Assembly (NCBI GenBank): GCA_001574975.1
Contig: KQ965786.1
Location: 1 to 64,000 of the forward strand
Origin: Gonapodya prolifera JEL478
Lineage: Eukaryota; Monoblepharomycota; Monoblepharidomycetes; Monoblepharidales; Gonapodyaceae
Reading direction: 5' to 3'
Length of the DNA stretch: 64,000 nt
Shown: positions 58,540 through 64,000 of the stretch, one piece after another
Position numbering within the stretch: the first letter of the stretch is position 1
How the letters are laid out: every line of letters starts with the position of its first letter
Translations under genes and position numbers: made by a program
Notes under the pieces: model-generated
Database searches by the model: none
Told to the model about the DNA's origin: nothing
Seen by the model: the letters and a program-made list of their open reading frames with translations, nothing else

Positions 58540-58900
58540 GGTGTTGTGGGGAACGAGGCCGGAACGGTGTGAGCGCGGACTTTGAATTGGGTCCTGCGGC
58601 CGCCGGCTCTCGAAATAGAAATACCCGATTTTTGAGAATAAATCCATTTGCGTGATTATTTTACGCTTATTCAATGGATTTTCGATGATGAGAGTCGCTT
58701 GTGTGGTCTCTGATGTCTATCTGTTTTTATGACTCAGGCACTGACCCGCTGCGTAAAACCTCGCTCATAATTACCACTGCAGACGTTGAGAGGGAAGTTG
58801 GAGAAAGAGATGGGAAGACGATTGCAGGTGGAGATTGCATGTGTATGGACTGTGCACATTGTGTTGGATTGCTGCGGTCTGAGAAAACAGTAGGCACACC
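58540..58900. promoter_or_regulatory. Divergent intergenic region
   Basis: About 360 bp between the starts of the acyl-CoA dehydrogenase gene (reverse) and IMP3 (forward). No defined element was recognised. Confidence 0.35.
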
Positions 58901-59664
58901 ATGCGGGAACTCAAGTTCCACGAGAAGAAGCTGCTGAAGAAGGTCGACTTCCTGCAATGGAAGGGCGACTCCACGCTCAGAGAGGTCCAGGTCATGCGGA
59001 GATACCATCTGCAGAAGAGAGACGACTACATGATGTGAGCTGCTCTCGCTAGCAACCCCATCCCTCACCACTGCCTCACCCACACACCTCCAGGTACAAT
59101 CGTCTGTGCGGACAGATTCGGAAGCTGGCAAACAGGATTTCCCTGCTGGACCCGCGAGACCCCTTCCGCGCGGAGAAGACCGACGCACTCCTGGAGAAGC
59201 TGTACCAGATGGGACTCATCACCTCGGCCAAGAAGGGGCTCAGCGAGGCAGATAAAGTCACTGTGTCGGCCTTCTGCCGGTGAGTCCCTTCCCAGACCCA
59301 TGTTCCCCCATGTTCCCAAAGCTGACGATTCCCCCACATCCCATCCCATCTCAAGACGGCGCCTCCCGCTCGTCCTATGCCGACTGAAAATGTCCGAGAC
59401 TGTCAAGCAGGCGGTCACGCTCGTCGAGCAGGGCCACGTCCGTGTGGGCCCAGAGACCATCACCGACCCGGCGTACCTCGTCAATCGAAACATGGAGGAC
59501 TTTGTCACATGGGTTGATACGAGCAAGATTCGTAGAAAGGTTGCGACGTACAATGACCAGGTGAGGATAATGTGTGGTGGCTGTCTGGATGGGTCGTTTG
59601 GGAGCGGTGCTGACATATTTCCCCTGCACGATTCTCATAGCTGGATGATTACGACATCATGTAA
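58901..59664 (+). CDS. IMP3: U3 snoRNP protein Imp3
   Basis: Four exons (58901-59034, 59094-59279, 59356-59560, 59641-59664) join in phase to 182 residues, the normal length. It begins [20 protein letters not shown] and contains [37 protein letters not shown] and [16 protein letters not shown]. The S4 RNA-binding part follows ([36 protein letters not shown]). Imp3 helps U3 snoRNA pair with pre-rRNA during 18S maturation in the nucleolus. The last exon codes only LDDYDIM. The start is fixed by the family N-terminus. Confidence 0.95.
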
Positions 59665-60035
59665 CGAACATGTTTCTCTCACTCCCATCGATTCATTTCT
59701 ACACCGTGATACCCTGAATCATTTGCATGTAATATTTCTTCAAAGTAATTGACTTGTGCTCCGTATGGCAACCGCCGTGGTCCCGTGACCAGCCATCCAT
59801 GCCATGTCTGTTCGTGCCGCTTCGAGATGGTACCTTTACATCTCCATTGGCGGTTACGACCTCATATGACGACCGCGTCTCATCAACTTCCACCTATACA
59901 CTGCTACAACGCAATACCCTTATTCATTCTCATTTTCCAATTTGTGAATGTAATTGCACATTAGTAAACTATCGTACCTGCCACCCTGCGGAGCTCCGGC
60001 CCGTCACATTCCCCACACAATCACATTGCAATCCA
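59665..60035. other. Intergenic, no gene seen
   Basis: Lies between the tandem forward genes IMP3 and the FNT transporter. AT-rich in the middle. No feature recognised. Confidence 0.4.
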
Positions 60036-61466
60036 ATGCTCCCCCTCACCATCCACCGCCACGCGCAGCGGCTCTCTCCTCCCACCATCCGCGCTGCGCT
60101 CGGGATCGCCATCTCACGTCCCTTTTCGCTCAAATCGCTGCCAAAATCAATTGTCACCCACACATCCCACAATGCCTTCCCCCCTGCGCGATTCTCGCCG
60201 GCACACGCACATGGACCGCACACGCTACTGAAACCCACCCCGTTTCCCTTCCCCGGCATCCCGATCCCTCCACCGTCCGCACGCCAATTCTCCGCAACGC
60301 CGCCCACAAAGGCCTCACTGACCCCATCAAACCTCGACCCTTCTTCCACGCCCGCCGCCCAATCCCCTGCCTCCACCTCCACCTCTCCTTCCCCTGCCGC
60401 GAGCGACACCATGAATACATCCTCCTTCCTCTCCCCTCCCGAAGCGACCAAGTACCTCCTCCTCTCCTCCCTCGCCAAATGCGCCCGCACGCCGGGGACA
60501 ATTTTTGTCGCGTCCCTCATGGGCGGGGCGTACCTCTCCCTCGGCGGGTTATTGTCGCTCACGGTCGCGGGTGGGTCTGCGGCGGCCCTTCCCGCGGGCA
60601 TTGTTAGCTTGCTCGCGGGTATCACGTTCCCTGTCGGGCTCTCCGTGAGTGCTTTTTTTGCTCTGCCGCTTGGTGCTTATTAACTGAGAAGGTTGTGATA
60701 ATTTAATCTACTCTGCGACATGGCGAATCCCCCATCCTTGATACGTCTCCCACGGAAAAACGCACAGATGATCATCTTCAGCGGCACGGACCTCCTCACG
60801 GGAAACATGCTGTACGGCACAGTCCCATTCTGTGACCTCCAGGACCGCTCGGGCACCGAAACCCAGCACGCCGTGTCGAACCTCGTCAAGATCCTGGGCG
60901 TGTCCTTTGTCGGTAACCTGATCGGAAGCGCCGCGATGGCTCTCTCCGTGGGCGCATTCTGCGGCGTCGCGGAGAACGCGACCCTTGCGGGGTGGGTCAT
61001 GACTCTGGCAAAGAAGAAGTGCGCGTTGCCTTTCGCGACGGCGTTCGTGAGAGGGATTGGCGCGAATTGGGTGCGTAAATCTGCAGCGTGTTTCTCTTGC
61101 CGTTTGTCACACATGGTAATTTTACCAACGACGTGAAACTCAAACCCTCAGCTTGTATGCCTTGCAGTCTACATGTCGATGTGCTCACGCACAGCCGGGG
61201 GCAAAATCCTCTCACTGTGGATCCCCATTTCCACATTCGTGGCGCTGGGCTTTGAACACTCTGTCGCAAACATGTTTACAATCCCTCTCGGAATGTACCT
61301 TCTCGCGGCCACGCCTCACGCGCTGGGCATGCTCGATCTCTTTGGGAACCTCCTTCCTGTGATACTGGGAAACTTTGTCGGGGCTTCCATCTTCGTCGCT
61401 GCTGCGCAATGGTATTTGTCTTTCGGGAGCCGGAGAGGGATTTTAGAGGGAATGAATAAGCATTAA
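60036..61466 (+). CDS. Formate/nitrite (FNT) family transporter, extended N-terminus
   Basis: Three exons (60036-60644, 60768-61070, 61152-61466) join in phase to 408 residues. The last 270 residues are the FNT fold with six spans, including FVASLMGGAYLSLGGLLSLT, FPVGLS joined to MIIFSGTDLLTGNMLYG, LGVSFVGNLIGSAAMALSV, LVCLAVYMSMC, ISTFVALGFEHSVANMF and LGNFVGASIFVAAAQWYL. The ELFTGN-type motif of the family appears as DLLTGN, and GFEHSVANMF is the second signature loop. FNT channels move formate, nitrite, lactate or hydrosulfide with protons. The first 130 residues are not in typical FNT proteins: a basic, Arg/His/Ser-rich start (MLPLTIHRHAQRLSPPT) and a Pro/Ser linker. The start could be an organelle-targeting signal. 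Later ATGs (60411) would remove it. Confidence 0.85.
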
Positions 61467-61528
61467 GCGCCACATTGTTGTACTGTCGATTTTTTTTCTG
61501 AACAAATTTATGCCTCTTCTTTTCGAAT

Positions 61529-64000
61529 CTATTTCGACGACTTCTTCGCCTTGCCTTTACCCTTGCCCTTACCCTGTGGTATGGTCCTGTATCGAAATCC
61601 GCTACTTTCGGTTGCAGAGCCTACGTCTGATGACTCGTTCCTTTCTTTTTCCGAATCCTCAGTGCGCGCATGAGGCATAGCATCCGAGCGTTCCTCTCCA
61701 TCCTCGGGGAGCTCTCTTTCCTCAAAACCAGAGGCCAGAACATCTTTGCGTGCCAGGCGTCGCCCACGAGCCGCAGATCTCAGAGCCGACAGAAGTTGTT
61801 CCCGAGCACGCTCAATGACTCGAGCAGCCCCTTCCGGTGGTGAATGTCGGATATCCATCATGTTCAATGCTCTTTGATCCTTTTCCTCCCTTGTTCCTTC
61901 ATAGTCGCTTTCGTCTCCAAACGCAATGTCACCCACAGGTCGATTTGAACTCGTCTCCCTCGGGTTCTCGAAGCGATATTCCAGTATGGTATTGACAATA
62001 TCACGTGCGGCGATGACAGCATCATACGTCACCTCACTCATCCGAAATTCGATCATATCCTCTGGCTCCCCAATTTGACATAGGACGTCGCGACGCCCAA
62101 TCTTCTTCGAATGTAAAGCACCGGATGCAAACAAGGCGACCTCGAAATCCCCCACCACGGTTGTGTCGCGAAGTGCTACCCCACCCAAGGCAGTTGTTCC
62201 CGCGTCAGAATAAATCATCCAGCGACCTGCGCCTGGAGTGAGTGGAACATGGAAGTTGACTGAGGAAGGGTGAACACCGGTTCGTGTGCTGGGGTTGATG
62301 AAAATCTTTGTTGAAGGTAGCTTTGATTCCTTCTTGCTCTTTGGCCTGGGATAAAGAATCCGAGCAACATTTAAGCTACCTGCGAGGAGAGCTGCCGGCA
62401 CGAGAGTTTCGATATCACTATCGGCGTCCTCCCCAGTTGAAGAGTCCCCCACAACCCCAACAACAGCTTGATTCAGTTTTCTTTGCTCCCTTTCGATCAT
62501 GTCCATCACAGTGTCGGACACCCAGTTCTGCTTACACCAGTCACGTTGCGAAGAGTCTGCATTCGCTTGTTTCCACTCATTGAATGCACGTAGCAGTGTA
62601 AGGTGATCACTCAAAGTACCACCGGAAAGCTGGAGCCGAGATTTCCGAGCGGCTTCACGTTCAGATAGATTTGGCAGAACGAATGGAGAGCGGAAGGCAA
62701 CAGCAGATGCGATGGTGAGGACAGGAGATAGACACCCGAGTATTGAAGCATATCTTTTTGTCACATTCATAGCATTCGTGACATCAGAGCGGGAAACATT
62801 GACAAATTGAAAATCGCGCTTAAGTCGCGCGCAAAGCAGGACCCACATTAGCATTTTTCCCACAGCTGGCCCAACAGGTATTTCCACCAGCGCTTTCCCT
62901 AGTGGGGTGAGTTTTTCCTCGACAGCCTCTTCGATGGCGCCCAATCCTTTCAAATTGTCAATGGCAAGTTGGACTGCTGCTTCTTTCGGAGGATCTAAAG
63001 CCTTTACCAAGAAAGATTGACATGGTGCCATGCCAAGTGCCACAACTTGGAGGCATATATCCTCAAGAGGAACTCGCATCATTTCTGGAATTGGGCGCTC
63101 AGGGATGGAGGGACTGGTAAAGAAAGCACGTGGAACAAGCCTCCAGCACCTCCCAGGCCGGACTCGACCTGCTCTGCCGCGGCGCTGTTGTGCATTCTGA
63201 TGGGAGACCCATTCCACGGCCAAATTAGAGAGCTGACTCATGGGATCAAAGCCGCGCTGTTTATGGCGGCAGCTATCAATGACATGCACCACGTCTATCA
63301 TTGTTTCGAAGTCTGATTAATAAAACTGTTCAGAAATCGCACACGAACCACCCACCATCTATTGTAATGCTGGTTTCTGCAACATCGGTGGCGACAACAA
63401 CCTTAGTTCGTCCCGCTGGCGGCCTCAGAAACACCTTCGACTGATCCTCTTGTGGTACGGCGCTATGTAGGGGTAGGATGACGTCGCCGCGCATACTTTT
63501 GCTTTGTCGCAATGCTTCGACAAGGGAAGTGATATCTTCCCACCCAGGGAGGAATACGAGGATGGCACCGGCAGGCTCGGATCCGTCCCGCATCTTCAAT
63601 TTGAGGGTTTCAACGAGTAGGACAATGAGTTCCATTTCCCAAGCAGAAACTTTCCTTGGAGGCGCAAGTAGGGGTTCAGCATCGGACTGAAGGCTGGTCG
63701 GGTCCTCTGGTGGAGGTTGATGGCGGGAGCTTCGCGGCCGTTCCGACAAAGTTCGCTTGTTTCTGGCGTTATTTTCCCCCATCGATGTGAGCTGGAGTCG
63801 CCAGTTTGCAAGTGAGCTGGTGATTGCAGGTGAGTTTTCCAAGATTGCTTGAGACGCAATCTGGTAATTGTCCCCCTCCTGGAAAGGACTTCGACCTTTT
63901 CTGTTTGGCGCTGGGATATTGAATTTAGGAATCACCAGCAAGACGTCTTCTAGGTACAACTGATCTTTTCTTGAATTGCATTCTCGGAGCTTCCTGCGAT
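61529..64000 (-). CDS. DEAH-box RNA helicase, C-terminal part (cut by right edge)
   Basis: Two exons lie in the window: 64000-63357 (open to the edge) and 63312-61529, joined in phase across a 44-nt intron. The visible part begins after the first RecA domain. It has ILVFLPGWEDI (motif IV), VVVATDVAETSITID (motif V) and QRRGRAGRVRPG (motif VI), then the winged-helix/ratchet/OB region of DHX36/DHX57/DHX9-type helicases (PLEDICLQVVALGM, LTPLGKALVEIPV, FRSPFVLP). A Lys/Gly-rich basic tail (GKGKGKGKAKKSSK) closes it. The product unwinds RNA or RNA-DNA structures with ATP. DEAH and Walker A motifs must lie beyond the window. The stop faces the FNT stop 62 nt away. Confidence 0.88.

Overview
The window looks like nuclear DNA of a fungus, most likely a zoosporic (chytrid-type) one. 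Genes are packed closely on both strands, and most are cut by short introns (roughly 50 to 380 nt) with GTRNGT donors and YAG acceptors. The gene set is fungal/eukaryotic: TFIIF beta, Rpt2, CK2 beta, Imp3, Eaf7, a PPR protein, a CAP10-type glycosyltransferase and an acyl-CoA dehydrogenase with a cytochrome b5 head. It also holds families common in chytrids: F-box/ankyrin proteins, a two-pass sensory receptor with a large ectodomain, FNT transporters and a LiaF-like protein. The lineage is an inference from gene style; no rRNA or mitochondrial marker is present. Exon borders were read by hand and accepted when reading phase and family alignment agreed.

Layout. 0-6 kb: a proline-rich reverse-strand coding region running off the left edge, a small forward hypothetical gene, an F-box/ankyrin gene and a cysteine-rich hypothetical gene. 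6-20.8 kb: a dense block with TFIIF beta, a secreted PLB1-like GDSL phospholipase, an m6A methyltransferase of the METTL3/IME4 type, a secreted phytase-type esterase in 14 exons, a GT90 glycosyltransferase and a PPR protein. 20.8-24.5 kb: about 3.7 kb with no convincing gene. 24.5-33 kb: LiaF-like protein, PHOSPHO-type phosphatase, a hypothetical gene, a diverged direct repeat, a trypsin-like secreted protease and a 19-exon aldehyde dehydrogenase. 33-41.5 kb: receptor, RPT2, a degenerate tandem repeat, a bZIP factor and an F-box fragment. 41.5-46 kb: a proline-rich single-pass membrane protein and a broken RING gene. 46-55.3 kb: EAF7, a membrane/MORN/hydrolase gene, a SnoaL-like gene, an LCM-type methyltransferase and CK2 beta, all on the reverse strand. 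55.5-64 kb: cytochrome b5/acyl-CoA dehydrogenase, IMP3, an FNT transporter and a DEAH helicase cut by the right edge.

How the genes relate. There is no operon-like pathway. Several genes sit in the nucleus: transcription (TFIIF beta, bZIP, Eaf7), RNA marking and processing (METTL3-like, Imp3, DEAH helicase) and protein turnover or signalling (Rpt2, CK2 beta). A looser theme between 8 and 27 kb is phosphate ester chemistry: phospholipase B, phytase-type esterase and PHOSPHO phosphatase. No tRNA, rRNA, CRISPR array, retroelement or DNA transposon was recognised.
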